In this document: piece by piece, positions 18,770 to 27,905 of the stretch
Layout of the letters: each line of letters starts with the position of its first letter
How positions within the stretch are numbered: position 1 is the first letter of the stretch
Source: Thiothrix unzii
GTDB taxonomy: Bacteria > Pseudomonadota > Gammaproteobacteria > Thiotrichales > Thiotrichaceae
DNA: 64,000 nucleotides
Direction: 5' to 3'
NCBI RefSeq assembly: GCF_017901175.1
Contig: NZ_CP072793.1
Span: 930,001 to 994,000, forward strand
Notes under the pieces: generated by a model
Told to the model about the DNA's origin: nothing
Database searches by the model: none
Seen by the model: only the letters and a program-made list of their open reading frames with translations
Position numbers and translations under genes: made by a program

Positions 18770-21400
18770 TCAATCTACCTGCAACGCTTTCTCCAGCACC
18801 TCGCGAATCTTCGCTTGCTGCGATTCATCCGTAATCATCTCGTTATTACGGGTCGTGACATAAAAAATATCCTGCGCTTGTTCGCCCAAGGTATTGATCC
18901 GTGCGTTATGCACCCGAATGCCCAAGCCATCCATTGCTTCGCCTAGGCGCGATAACAACCCCGGCATATCCCGCGCATTAATTTCCAACAAGGTTAAGCA
19001 TTTATCTTTTTGCTGGCTAAACACAATCCGCGTCGGTACGGTAAAGTTACGCAAAATGCGTGGTTTACGGTGGGTATGGCGTAACGCTTTGGTGTGTTCT
19101 AAGTTATTGTGCAACGTATCAAGAATGTATTGCTGTTCACTCGCATCAATCAGTTGATTATCAGAACCCAAAATGTGCAAGGTGTATAAATCGTGTCCAT
19201 CCGTGGTGGAAACCAAGCGCGCCTGCACAATCGTCAGATTAAGTTGTTCCATTGACGACACCACGCGCGTAAACAGATCATCCTGATCGTGAGTGTAAAT
19301 AAAAATAACGTTACTGCTGCCGGAAATCGTGCGGCGTATTTGAATCAGTGTGGGGTTTTCCTTACTCTGCCGCAGGATATGGCGGGTGTGCCAAATCACT
19401 GATTCCACGGAATGCTGTAAATGGTAATCGCCGCCGAATTGCGCCCATAATTGATAACAGGATTTATCTTGAAAACCTTCGGCTACCAATTGTTCCAGTG
19501 CGGCCTGACGTTTTTCTTCAATCAGTAAGGCACTTTCGCGCGAAATCGAGCTGCGGTTGCGCAATAAATTGCGGGTGGAATGGTACAACTCGTGTAACAG
19601 CGATTGTTTCCAGCCATTCCATAACTGATGATTAGTCCCACGAATATCCGCTACGGTTAATAAAAACAAACCATCCAAACGGCTTTGTGAAGTCACGTGT
19701 TCCGCGAATTCATGCACTACCGCCGGGTCGCTAATATCTTTGCGTTGCGCGGTCATACTCATCAGTAAATGGTTACGAACCAGCCAACTAACCAAGGAAG
19801 CGTCGTGTAAATCCAGCCCGTGTTCACGACAGAAGTTAAATGCATCCACCGCGCCGAGTTCCGAGTGATCGCCGTTGCGCCCTTTGGCAATGTCATGGAA
19901 TAAACCGGCTAAATACAATAACTCAGGGTTACGTAAGGTGCGGAAAACTTCAGAGCACAGCGGTAATTCCTGCGCTCCCTGCGGGGTGCTATAACGCCGT
20001 AAATTGCGCAACACAAATAAGGTGTGCTCATCCACGGTATACATATGGAACAAATCGTATTGCATCCGCCCCACAATATTGGAAAACGCCGGAATATAAG
20101 CGGCGAGTAACCCGTAGCGATTCATTAAGCGCATTACAAAGGTAATGCCTTTAGGTTGGCGTAACATCTGAATGAACAATTGCCGATGGCGGATTTGCTG
20201 GCGAAACCCCGCATCAATACGGTGTAAATTATGCCGGATTAACCGAATCGTATCCGGTATTAAGCCTGTGACCCCCGGAGTCATTTGTAATAACAGGAAA
20301 ATTTCCAGCAAAGCTGTCGGGTAAATGACGAACACATCCGGTGAATTGACCGAAATCAGCGTGCCACGTTTTTGATACCACTCACCTAACATCTCCGGCG
20401 CGGGCGGTGTTAGTGTCAGAATTTTCTCGCGGAAAATCCCCATGAGCATTTCACTTAAACGTTCCAGATCGGTAATAGTGCGGTAATACCGCTGCATAAA
20501 TGCTTCAACCGCCGCATTATTAGTGTCGTCGGTGTAACCAAAGCGGTGTGCCAACGTGCGCTGATAATCAAATAACAAACGGTCTTCTTTACGTTTGGCT
20601 AACCCGTGCAACACGAAACGAATGCTCCACAAGAATTCACGACCGGCACGCAAAGTCTCGAATTCGTCGTATTCCAGCAAACGTTTTGCGTAAAGTTCCT
20701 GCAAAGAAAACGTGCCGTATTCGCGCAATGTTACCCAGCTAATCGTCTGAATATCACGCAAACCACCGCGCCCTTCCTTGAGGTTTGGCTCTACCCGGTG
20801 CGAGCTATCGCCAAAACGCAGATGGCGTTTTTGTTGTTCTTCGAGTTTTGCCATGAAAAACGCGCGGCTGTCCCACATTTGTTCGGGGGAAATCGCATCT
20901 TGTAACGCACGATACAGGTTTTCATTGCCAGTTAAATAACGCGATTCAATCAGATTGGTAATAATGGTTAAATCATTGCTGGCGGCTTCCAAACACTCGT
21001 CTAAAGTGCGCACGCTATGCCCGACATCCAGCCCAATATCCCACAATAAAGTAATGAATGCAGACAGGCGTTCATTGCATTCTGCCTGTGGGTTTTCGGT
21101 CAATAGCACCATTAAATCAACGTCGGAAGCCGGGTGTAATTCACGTCGCCCGTATCCGCCGACGGCAACCAGCGTGGCGCGTTGCGAAGAAATACGGCTG
21201 GCATTCCACAAATGCTGCAACACCGCGTCAATAAAATCCGCGTGTTGTTGCAATAACAGCAGAACATTTTCCCCTGCTTGAAACGCCTCATTGAGCATCT
21301 GGCGTGCGTCGCGAATCGCTTGTGCATAATCCGCAATTTTCAGTGTTTCACGTTGCAGTAATTGATTAACAATACTCAGCAGGGGATTGATTTGTATCAT
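18770..21400 (-). CDS. glnD: [Protein-PII] uridylyltransferase/uridylyl-removing enzyme GlnD
   Basis: Senses glutamine and adds or removes UMP on PII proteins. About 876 residues from the ATG at 21400, which overlaps the map stop as ATGA; another ATG at 21415 is possible. Order: nucleotidyltransferase domain with GGYGRRELHPASDVDLMVL (about residues 80-100), a helical region, an HD hydrolase domain with LFHDIAKGRNGDHSELGA (about 510), and two C-terminal ACT domains (SNVIFIYTHDQDDLFTRV and LLEINARDMPGLLSRLGEAM). All domains are intact. The length is near the E. coli protein (890). Confidence 0.97.
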   Translation of the reverse strand: MIQINPLLSIVNQLLQRETLKIADYAQAIRDARQMLNEAFQAGENVLLLLQQHADFIDAVLQHLWNASRISSQRATLVAVGGYGRRELHPASDVDLMVLLTENPQAECNERLSAFITLLWDIGLDVGHSVRTLDECLEAASNDLTIITNLIESRYLTGNENLYRALQDAISPEQMWDSRAFFMAKLEEQQKRHLRFGDSSHRVEPNLKEGRGGLRDIQTISWVTLREYGTFSLQELYAKRLLEYDEFETLRAGREFLWSIRFVLHGLAKRKEDRLLFDYQRTLAHRFGYTDDTNNAAVEAFMQRYYRTITDLERLSEMLMGIFREKILTLTPPAPEMLGEWYQKRGTLISVNSPDVFVIYPTALLEIFLLLQMTPGVTGLIPDTIRLIRHNLHRIDAGFRQQIRHRQLFIQMLRQPKGITFVMRLMNRYGLLAAYIPAFSNIVGRMQYDLFHMYTVDEHTLFVLRNLRRYSTPQGAQELPLCSEVFRTLRNPELLYLAGLFHDIAKGRNGDHSELGAVDAFNFCREHGLDLHDASLVSWLVRNHLLMSMTAQRKDISDPAVVHEFAEHVTSQSRLDGLFLLTVADIRGTNHQLWNGWKQSLLHELYHSTRNLLRNRSSISRESALLIEEKRQAALEQLVAEGFQDKSCYQLWAQFGGDYHLQHSVESVIWHTRHILRQSKENPTLIQIRRTISGSSNVIFIYTHDQDDLFTRVVSSMEQLNLTIVQARLVSTTDGHDLYTLHILGSDNQLIDASEQQYILDTLHNNLEHTKALRHTHRKPRILRNFTVPTRIVFSQQKDKCLTLLEINARDMPGLLSRLGEAMDGLGIRVHNARINTLGEQAQDIFYVTTRNNEMITDESQQAKIREVLEKALQVD

Positions 21401-22209
21401 AATGTCGAACGCCATTCAGCTTCTTCAGCACGTAAGGTTAAAATCTCAAAACCGTCTTGTGTTACCAACACAGTGTGTTCCCATTGTGCGGATAATTTGT
21501 GATCTTTGGTAACGGCTGTCCATTTATCCGGCATGATTTTTAAGTCGCGTTTGCCTTGATTGATCATCGGTTCAATCGTAAAAATCATCCCCACCTGCAT
21601 GATCAATTTATCGCTGTCTTTGCTGTAATAATGCAGGATTTGCGGTGCTTCGTGGAAACGACTGCCAATGCCATGACCGCAAAATTCTTCCACTACACTA
21701 AAGCGATTATTGTGCGCGTGCTTTTGGATGACTTTACCAATCGCGCCAAAAGTCGCACCGGGGCGCACTTCCAGAATGCCAAGGTACATGCACTGCTGGG
21801 TTATATCGCTCAAGCGTTTCGCCGCAATACTGGGTTTACCCACGTGAAACATTTTGCTGGTATCACCGTGGTAGCCATCTTTAATCACGGTAATGTCGAT
21901 ATTAATCGCATCGCCTTCCTTGAGCTTTTTATCGCTGGGAATGCCGTGACAAATAACGTGGTTAACCGAGGTGCAAATGGACTTCGGGAACGGCGGTTCA
22001 CCGTAATTCAGCGGCGCGGGGATGGCCTGTTGCACATTCACAATGTAATCGTGGCAAATGCGATCCAGCTCGTCGGTGGTGACACCGGGTTTAACGTACT
22101 CGCCAATCATGTCCAATACGTCAGCCGCTAATTTGCCCGCCACCCGCATTTTGGCAATTTCGTCTGGCGTTTTGAGCGTGATTTCCTGATCTCTTTCCTT
22201 CTTAGCCAT
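21397..22209 (-). CDS. map: Methionine aminopeptidase type I
   Basis: Removes the initiator methionine from nascent proteins. About 270 residues from the ATG at 22209, preceded on this strand by GGAAGAGAGAG; a GTG at 22233 would add eight residues. The metal ligands are recognisable: aspartates in INIDITVIKDGYHGDTSKMF, the histidine in CGHGIGSRFHE, and glutamates in FTIEPMI and WEHTVLV. It is divergent from rpsB, the common rpsB/map arrangement, and cotranscribed with glnD. Confidence 0.97.
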   Translation of the reverse strand: MAKKERDQEITLKTPDEIAKMRVAGKLAADVLDMIGEYVKPGVTTDELDRICHDYIVNVQQAIPAPLNYGEPPFPKSICTSVNHVICHGIPSDKKLKEGDAINIDITVIKDGYHGDTSKMFHVGKPSIAAKRLSDITQQCMYLGILEVRPGATFGAIGKVIQKHAHNNRFSVVEEFCGHGIGSRFHEAPQILHYYSKDSDKLIMQVGMIFTIEPMINQGKRDLKIMPDKWTAVTKDHKLSAQWEHTVLVTQDGFEILTLRAEEAEWRSTL

Positions 22210-22396
22210 TTGGCTCTCTCTTCCCGGTAGCACTTAAAAGCGTTTCATGGTATAAAGCCGCCGCGCTAAGCGCAAATTGTTTTGAAAGACTGTTTTTTAA
22301 TTCACACATATATCGACACGTCGCGCAGGGTGCTGGGTAGTTTTATCCGGTTGCGTTGATGGGATGTATGGAGGCATAACCCACAGGAGACTGACA

Positions 22397-23164
22397 ATGC
22401 CTAAAGTTACTATGCGCCAGATGCTGGAAGCAGGTGTCCATTTCGGCCACCAAACCCGTTACTGGAACCCAAAAATGGGTCAATTCATTTTTGGTGAACG
22501 CAACAAAATTCACATTATCAACCTTGAGCAATCCCTGCCAATGTTCAACGAAGCTATGAACTTCGTCGGCAAACTGGCTTCCAAGGGCGGCAAGGTTATG
22601 TTCGTTGGCACTAAGCGTTCTGCACGTGATGCGGTACGTGAAGCAGCGATTTCCTGCAAAATGCCTTACGTCAACCATCGCTGGTTGGGTGGGATGCTGA
22701 CTAACTTCAAAACCGTAAAAGGCTCCATCAAGCGTCTGAAAGACCTTGAGAAAATGGCTGAAGACGGCACTTTCCAAAAGTTAGGCAAAAAAGAAATCCT
22801 GACACTGACTCGCGAAGCGGAAAAGTTAGAGCGCAGCCTTGGCGGTATCAAAGATATGCGCGGCTTGCCTGATGCCATTTTCGTTATCGACGTAGGCTAC
22901 GAAAAAATCGCAGTTCAAGAAGCAAACAAGCTGGGCATTCCTGTTATTGGTGTTGTTGATACTAACAACTCACTGCAAGGTGTTGATTACGTTATTCCGG
23001 GTAACGATGACGCGATTCGTGCAATTCAGTTGTACGTTGCGGCGACATCCGATGCGATTAACGACGGTCACTCCAGTGCTGCGGTTGCACCACAGGAAAT
23101 GATGGCAGAAACCACCGAAGCCCCTGCTGCTGATGCAGAGCAAACCACCGAAGCTGGCGAATAA
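22397..23164 (+). CDS. rpsB: 30S ribosomal protein S2
   Basis: 255 residues from the ATG at 22397, preceded by CACAGGAG. Family motifs include [20 protein letters not shown] and [12 protein letters not shown], and [10 protein letters not shown] in the C-terminal half. The last 25 residues are an Ala/Glu-rich tail, as in several proteobacterial S2 proteins. The 187-base gap to map, which includes a GC-rich leader with imperfect repeats, should contain the rpsB-tsf promoter and possibly an S2-binding leader. I could not fix hexamers with confidence. Confidence 0.98.
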   Translation: MPKVTMRQMLEAGVHFGHQTRYWNPKMGQFIFGERNKIHIINLEQSLPMFNEAMNFVGKLASKGGKVMFVGTKRSARDAVREAAISCKMPYVNHRWLGGMLTNFKTVKGSIKRLKDLEKMAEDGTFQKLGKKEILTLTREAEKLERSLGGIKDMRGLPDAIFVIDVGYEKIAVQEANKLGIPVIGVVDTNNSLQGVDYVIPGNDDAIRAIQLYVAATSDAINDGHSSAAVAPQEMMAETTEAPAADAEQTTEAGE

Positions 23165-23198
23165 GCCTGCTTCGCGCAAGACTAAGGAGTTTACCCTA

Positions 23199-24071
23199 AT
23201 GGCAATTACTGCTGGAATGGTTAAAGAACTGCGCGAGCGTACCGGCGCAGGCATGATGGAATGCAAAAAAGCCCTGACCGAAACTAACGGGGACATGGAA
23301 GCTGCAATCGACTTAATGCGTAAGTCCGGTGCAGCGAAAGCCGATAAAAAGGCAAGCCGTGTTGCCGCTGAAGGGCGCGTAGTGATCGCACTGACTGCTG
23401 ACGCAAAACGTGCGGTAGTCGTTGAAGTCAACAGCGAAACTGACTTTGCAGCAAAAGACAGCTTCTTCGTAGCGTTTGCTGACGAAGTTGGAGCAGTCGC
23501 ATTGGCAAACAATGTTGCTGATGTTGAAACACTGTCAGCACTGACTGAAGCTAGCCGTACTGCGCTGATCGCCAAAATTGGTGAAAACGTGCAAGTGCGT
23601 CGTTTGGTTTGGGTTGATGCAGGTGACGGTCAACTGTCTGTCTATCAACACGGCGCGAAAATCGGCGTGGTTGTTTGCATTACGAGTGATGATGGCGAAA
23701 TGGGCAAGCACATCGCGATGCACATTGCTGCCAGCCGTCCGGTTTGTGTAGACGAATCCGGCGTGCCTGCGGAAGTGGTTGAGCGTGAGCGCGAAATCCA
23801 AATCGACATCGCTATGCAAAGCGGCAAACCACGCGAAATCGCGGAAAAAATGGTTGTCGGTCGCATGAAGAAATTCTTAGGCGAAGTTACCTTGGTAGGT
23901 CAGCCGTTCGTTATGAACCCTGATCAAACCGTTGGCGATTTGCTGGCATCTAAAGGTGCAAGCGTTAGCCAGTTCGTCCGTCTGGAAGTCGGCGAAGGTA
24001 TCGAGAAGAAGCAAGAAAACTTTGCTGACGAAGTAGCTGCACAAGCGGCTGCGGTAGCGGCAGGTAACTAA
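23199..24071 (+). CDS. tsf: Translation elongation factor Ts
   Basis: Guanine nucleotide exchange factor for EF-Tu. 290 residues from the ATG at 23199, preceded by CTAAGGAG. It starts with the signature [20 protein letters not shown] and KKALTE (UBA-like N domain) and contains AEGRVVI and [13 protein letters not shown] (core subdomain). It follows rpsB in the standard order and is closed by a terminator. Confidence 0.98.
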   Translation: MAITAGMVKELRERTGAGMMECKKALTETNGDMEAAIDLMRKSGAAKADKKASRVAAEGRVVIALTADAKRAVVVEVNSETDFAAKDSFFVAFADEVGAVALANNVADVETLSALTEASRTALIAKIGENVQVRRLVWVDAGDGQLSVYQHGAKIGVVVCITSDDGEMGKHIAMHIAASRPVCVDESGVPAEVVEREREIQIDIAMQSGKPREIAEKMVVGRMKKFLGEVTLVGQPFVMNPDQTVGDLLASKGASVSQFVRLEVGEGIEKKQENFADEVAAQAAAVAAGN

Positions 24072-24093
24072 AACCCCCTTAGTGGCGGTTTTG

Positions 24094-24123
24094 AAAAAAG
24101 GGGCACTGGTTGTCCCTTTTTTT
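24094..24123 (+). terminator. Rho-independent terminator after tsf
   Basis: AAAAAAGGG...CCCTTTTTT type stem (24094-24123) around a GCACTGGTTGT loop region, followed by a T run. It lies 22 bases after the tsf stop. Confidence 0.8.
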
Positions 24124-24167
24124 TATGTATATTGATGTGTTTAGCTTTAGATAGGTGTGGCTCACTC

Positions 24168-25298
24168 ATGCAATCAACGACCGATTTCAAGCAGCTTGCC
24201 GTTACTGGCGTACAGGCATTGCACCCTTACCAACCGGGCAAGCCCATTGAGGAATTGGAGCGCGAATTAGGGATTAGCAATATTCTCAAATTGGCCTCCA
24301 ATGAAAATCCCCTCGGTGCAAGTCCCCAAGCGCAAGCGGCGTTGACAGCAGCGTTGAAAACCTTAGAGCTTTACCCTGACGGCAGCGGCTACCAATTGAA
24401 GCAAGCGATTGCTGAAAAGTTTGGTTTGCACAGCAATCAAATCACCTTAGGCAACGGTTCTAATGACGTATTGGAATTGATTGCCCGCGCTTTTTTAGAT
24501 AATCAGCGGGCAGCGGTCATATCCGAACATGCTTTCGCGGTGTATCAGATTGTTACTCAAGCGGTGGGCGCAGAATTGCAAATCGCTAAAGCGAATCCTG
24601 CGGATCATCAGACCATGCCTTACGGGCATAATCTGGCCAATCTGGCAGCAAAGATTACCGATAAAACCCGCGTTGTGTTTATCGCAAACCCCAATAATCC
24701 CACCGGAACTTGGCTGTCGACCACGGCTTTGCATAGCTTTTTACAGCGCGCGCCGAGCGATGTAATTGTGGTGTTGGATGAAGCCTATACCGAATACGTG
24801 CAAGAAGTGGAATTTCCCAATGCCCTGACTTGGCTGGAGGAGTTCCCGAATTTAATCGTGACCCGCACCTTCTCGAAAATCTACGGCTTGGCGGGGTTGC
24901 GGGTGGGTTACGCGGTGTCGAATCCGGTGATTGCCGATTTACTAAACCGGGTGCGTCAGCCGTTTAATGTTAATTCGTTGGCGTTGGCAGCAGCACAGGC
25001 GGCGTTAGCGGATGATGCGTTTCTTGAGCGCAGTGTTGATACTAATGCGGCTGGCTTGGTGCAATGGCGGGCGGCGTGTGCGGAAAATGGCTGGGAATAC
25101 ATCCCGACGGTGGGTAACTTTATTACCGTGGATATGCAACGTCCCGCCGCGCCGCTTTACGATGCGTTGTTGCGTGAAGGCGTGATTGTGCGTCCGATTG
25201 GGGGTTACGGTTTGCCGCAACATTTGCGCATTACCATTGGTACAACCGCACAAAATACCCGTTGTATTGAGGCGTTGAAAAAGGTTTTGGCAGCGTGA
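24168..25298 (+). CDS. hisC: Histidinol-phosphate aminotransferase HisC
   Basis: PLP enzyme that aminates imidazole-acetol phosphate in histidine synthesis; homologues beside tyrA often also transaminate prephenate or phenylpyruvate. 376 residues from the ATG at 24168. Class I/II fold motifs: KLASNENPLGAS, NGSNDVLEL, ANPNNPTGTWL, the PLP lysine in RTFSKIYGLAGLRVGY (about residue 234), and the C-terminal HLRITIGT. The stop overlaps the tyrA GTG (GTGA). The coupling with tyrA suggests an aromatic-acid role at least in part; the exact substrate cannot be read from sequence. Confidence 0.9.
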   Translation: MQSTTDFKQLAVTGVQALHPYQPGKPIEELERELGISNILKLASNENPLGASPQAQAALTAALKTLELYPDGSGYQLKQAIAEKFGLHSNQITLGNGSNDVLELIARAFLDNQRAAVISEHAFAVYQIVTQAVGAELQIAKANPADHQTMPYGHNLANLAAKITDKTRVVFIANPNNPTGTWLSTTALHSFLQRAPSDVIVVLDEAYTEYVQEVEFPNALTWLEEFPNLIVTRTFSKIYGLAGLRVGYAVSNPVIADLLNRVRQPFNVNSLALAAAQAALADDAFLERSVDTNAAGLVQWRAACAENGWEYIPTVGNFITVDMQRPAAPLYDALLREGVIVRPIGGYGLPQHLRITIGTTAQNTRCIEALKKVLAA

Positions 25299-26176
25299 TT
25301 AAAAAACTGGTTATTTTTGGCGTGGGTCTGATTGGCGGGTCATTAGCACTGGCTTTGCGGCAGGCGGGTTACTGCGAAACGATTGTGGGGTGCAGCCGTA
25401 ACGCCGCGCACTTGCAACAAGCTGTAGACCTTGGGGTCATCGACAGCTTTACGCTTAACCCGCAAGAGGCAGTGCGCGACGCGGATATGGTATTGCTGGC
25501 AGTACCGATGGGAGCAATGGGTGCGCTGTTGCAGCAAATTAAACCGGTGTTACCGGCGGATGCGATTTTAACTGATGCGGGCAGCACCAAAGGCAGTGTT
25601 GTTGCGGAAGTGTCGCAGGTGTTTGGCGCAGATTACGCGCGTTTTGTGCCCGGTCATCCGATTGCAGGGCGTGAAAAAAGCGGCGTTGAAGCGGCAATTC
25701 CTGATCTTTATCAGAACCGGCGGGTTATTTTAACGCCGTTGGCGCACACCGATGCGGATGCTGTGGCTAAAGTAGAAGCGATGTGGCGCGTTACTGGGGC
25801 GTTGCTGGAACAAATGCCCGTTGCTTTGCACGATCAGGTGTTAGCGGCGACCAGTCATTTACCGCACGTATTGGCGTTTTCATTGGTGGATACGTTGCTG
25901 AATATGCCGCAACGTGAGGACATTTTGCGCTACGCAGCCGGTGGATTTCGTGATTTTACCCGGATTGCTTCCAGTGATCCGATCATGTGGCGCGATATTT
26001 GTTTGACCAATAAAGATGCAATTCTCACCATGATTAATGCGTATCAGCGCAACTTGAGTGAGTTTGCGGCGTTTATTGCTGAGCAAGATGCACCCGCTTT
26101 ATTAGCGCGGATGGAGCGGGCTAAACAAGCACGCGATAATTACGTGGCGCAAACCCAAGTTCCACCTAGTCGCTAA
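25295..26176 (+). CDS. tyrA: Prephenate/arogenate dehydrogenase
   Basis: NAD(P)-dependent oxidative decarboxylation towards tyrosine. 293 residues from a GTG at 25295 overlapping the hisC stop. The Rossmann motif FGVGLIGGSLALALRQAG opens the protein; GHPIAGREKSGVEAA (about residue 125) and ATSHLPHVLAFSL (about 185) are typical of the catalytic and dimerisation parts. No chorismate mutase or ACT domain is attached. In many relatives aroA follows (sometimes fused); here the downstream side is the accessory island. Confidence 0.94.
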   Translation: MIKKLVIFGVGLIGGSLALALRQAGYCETIVGCSRNAAHLQQAVDLGVIDSFTLNPQEAVRDADMVLLAVPMGAMGALLQQIKPVLPADAILTDAGSTKGSVVAEVSQVFGADYARFVPGHPIAGREKSGVEAAIPDLYQNRRVILTPLAHTDADAVAKVEAMWRVTGALLEQMPVALHDQVLAATSHLPHVLAFSLVDTLLNMPQREDILRYAAGGFRDFTRIASSDPIMWRDICLTNKDAILTMINAYQRNLSEFAAFIAEQDAPALLARMERAKQARDNYVAQTQVPPSR

Positions 26177-26199
26177 GTAAGAAGAAAATCCTCCTCAAT

Positions 26200-26218
26200 C
26201 CCCCTTTTTCAAAGGGGG
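26200..26218. repeat. C-rich/G-rich hairpin after tyrA
   Basis: CCCCCTTT-TTC-AAAGGGGG is a perfect 8-bp stem 24 bases after the tyrA stop. The flanking AATCCCCC...GGGGGAGG resembles a widespread dispersed bacterial repeat. It may also end tyrA transcripts. Confidence 0.5.
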
Positions 26219-26399
26219 AGGCTGGATAATTTTTCACGAAATTAATAAGATACGAAATATTCCCCCCTCCTTTGCAAAAGAGCGGAGCGACGCGGATAAG
26301 CGTCACGAATTCAGCAAAAATAATGCATCTACCGCTCATCGGTTGTACAATCCTGAACAATTGATTAGCGCACGGGGAAATACGCCATGATGACGACTA

Positions 26400-26498
26400 G
26401 AGCCACTTGCAAAATTGCACATGATGTAGGTCATTTTTTAGGAAACCACAACATATAGTGCTATAGCTACGTCATTGACGTATTTTTGCAAGTGCCTC
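26400..26498. mobile_element. 99-bp MITE with terminal inverted repeats and 5-bp target duplication
   Basis: The left end GAGCCACTTGCAAAA and the right end TTTTGCAAGTGCCTC are inverted repeats matching at 14 of 15 positions. The element is flanked by GACTA on both sides (26395-26399 and 26499-26503), a direct target duplication. The interior has no coding capacity and includes a CGTCATTGACG palindrome; the sequence TGA[T/C]GTAG also recurs inside both ends. It is a non-autonomous element whose partner transposase is not in this window, so the IS family is unknown. It lies directly before the lipoprotein gene and may affect its expression. Confidence 0.75.
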
Positions 26499-26519
26499 GA
26501 CTATTAAACGGAGTTGAAA

Positions 26520-27428
26520 ATGAAGAAATTATCATTATTTGTCTTTTTAATTTGTGTTTTAACGGGATGCTTTGATAAAACATTCGATTTTAGAAACCAT
26601 CAATCCTTAGAAAATATGATGTCAGGGATGTCGTTAGAAGAACAGAGAGTTTTCCTTGATGATATTCAACTTGCAGCAGATGCTCTTGGTGGTGATCATA
26701 ATTTAAATGGATACACAGTTGAAGAGGTTAAAGCTGAAGCGGAAAATGCCAGGGCATTTCTAAATAAAAAGAATGTAGAGCTCTTAAAAGAAATAATATC
26801 TGAAATGGAATCCATAGGAAAAGAAAGCATACGATTACATATGAGTTCTCATGGTTTATTTTCAATGCCCAAAGAAGGATATATTGCAAAGACATATTCA
26901 ATTAACAAGCTCAAAGAAAAACTATTAGAACTATCACCTACTGAAAAAAGTCAAAAAGAAAATAATATATCAAGCGAAAAAAAGATCACAGACAACATAA
27001 GCATTGAAAACCAGCTTGCTGATAGCATAAGCTTTAAATCCAATACAAAAGAAAGAGAAAAAACATCAAGTGATATAATTAAAATATTTAAAGACTCTAA
27101 TGTTATTTCTCAATCTCCAAATGGCAGAGTAGATTATACAGACTACTATATAATAGGGTCTCCAGCAAAACTCATGGGGCATGATATTCTTCTTATAGAA
27201 GAAGAGTATATGGATGAGAATATTGGTTGCTGCGTTAATCCGGGCTTTGGTTTCTCAGTAAAAATAAATGGAAATATTAGTAATTTAGTGAGCTTTGCTG
27301 AAAATAATGGTTGCTCTTTTGAAGAAGCTTTAACTTTAAGTGAGAAATTAAAAAGCCTAGACATTAATTATAATTTACCTCAAGGTGATTTTGTTTATTT
27401 AAGTTGTCGTGAGAATGATATTCAATAG
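26520..27428 (+). CDS. Cassette-borne lipoprotein of unknown function (DUF6694-like N-terminal part)
   Basis: 302 residues from the ATG at 26520, with ACGGAG as ribosome binding site; an upstream TTG at 26514 is less likely. A lipoprotein signal peptide (LSLFVFLICVLTGC) places the acylated cysteine near residue 17. The next 90 residues, with SLENMMSGMSLEEQRVFLDD and FLNKKNVELLKEI, resemble small lipoproteins of the DUF6694 type. A charged linker follows (about 140-190), then a second globular part with four cysteines (two adjacent in IGCCVNPGFGF). The gene is very AT-rich compared with the chromosome and is followed by an attC-like site, so it reads as an integron-type cassette gene. Function unknown. 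Confidence 0.7.
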   Translation: MKKLSLFVFLICVLTGCFDKTFDFRNHQSLENMMSGMSLEEQRVFLDDIQLAADALGGDHNLNGYTVEEVKAEAENARAFLNKKNVELLKEIISEMESIGKESIRLHMSSHGLFSMPKEGYIAKTYSINKLKEKLLELSPTEKSQKENNISSEKKITDNISIENQLADSISFKSNTKEREKTSSDIIKIFKDSNVISQSPNGRVDYTDYYIIGSPAKLMGHDILLIEEEYMDENIGCCVNPGFGFSVKINGNISNLVSFAENNGCSFEEALTLSEKLKSLDINYNLPQGDFVYLSCRENDIQ

Positions 27429-27443
27429 TTAAAATGATTCAAG

Positions 27444-27534
27444 AGCCAACAAGTTATTCGACGACGGACGTGGTGACAGCCCGCGACTCCGACCGACTTA
27501 CTTCTCGCTGCGTCCGTCAATTCGGATGTTGGCG
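27444..27534 (+). repeat. attC-like recombination site 1 (integron cassette site)
   Basis: Imperfect palindrome of about 90 bases right after the lipoprotein gene. The outer arms GCCAACA (27445-27451) and TGTTGGC (27527-27533) pair perfectly and contain the AAC/GTT of integron core sites. The inner arms GACGGACG (27463-27470) and CGTCCGTC (27511-27518) pair perfectly, with unequal unpaired spacers (11 and 8 bases) between the two stems, as in attC R and L boxes. A related site is at 29822-29911. No integrase gene is present in the window. Confidence 0.68.
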
Positions 27535-27905
27535 TATATATGCACAATATCAATGGATTTATCAATGAATAGAGAATGCCAAGAAGTTAGAACAAAGACT
27601 GAGCTTGAAGCAGCAATGAAAAGTGAGTTCAAAAAAATAATTGTTAAAGGTGAGCTTGCAGAAAAAATACATAAAGCTGATGCAATTAAAAATATCTCTA
27701 AACCTGCCTTAATAATTCTTGGAGCAACACTAGCTGCTACTCCTTTTACTGGCGGAGTTAGTGGGATTGTCGGTATAGCCGGTATTGCCGCGACAACTGG
27801 AATGAGTATTGTAGCAATAACAGCCGTTGCTTTTCTTGGATTAGCTCTTATTTTGAATATCACAAATGGCTATGATAGAAAATTTACAGCAAAAGCAGAA
27901 GGGTA

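Larger units (their letters stand above)
26177..26519. other. Intergenic edge of the accessory island (343 bases)
   Basis: This gap starts with a C5T3/A3G5 hairpin (26200-26218), then AT-rich sequence and an 81-base stretch without clear signals. At 26387 there is a GGGGAAATACGCC-ATGATGACGACT segment that looks like a translation start, interrupted by the 99-bp MITE. With the MITE and one target copy removed, the frame reads only eight codons (MMTTIKRS) before a stop. It may be the remnant of a host gene that once followed tyrA. Confidence 0.5.

Noticed and set aside
27429-27534. Rho-independent terminator instead of attC site 1
   Set aside because: The arms are long and interrupted by unequal spacers, there is no U-tract, and a homologous copy follows the next cassette gene. 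A terminator does not explain this.
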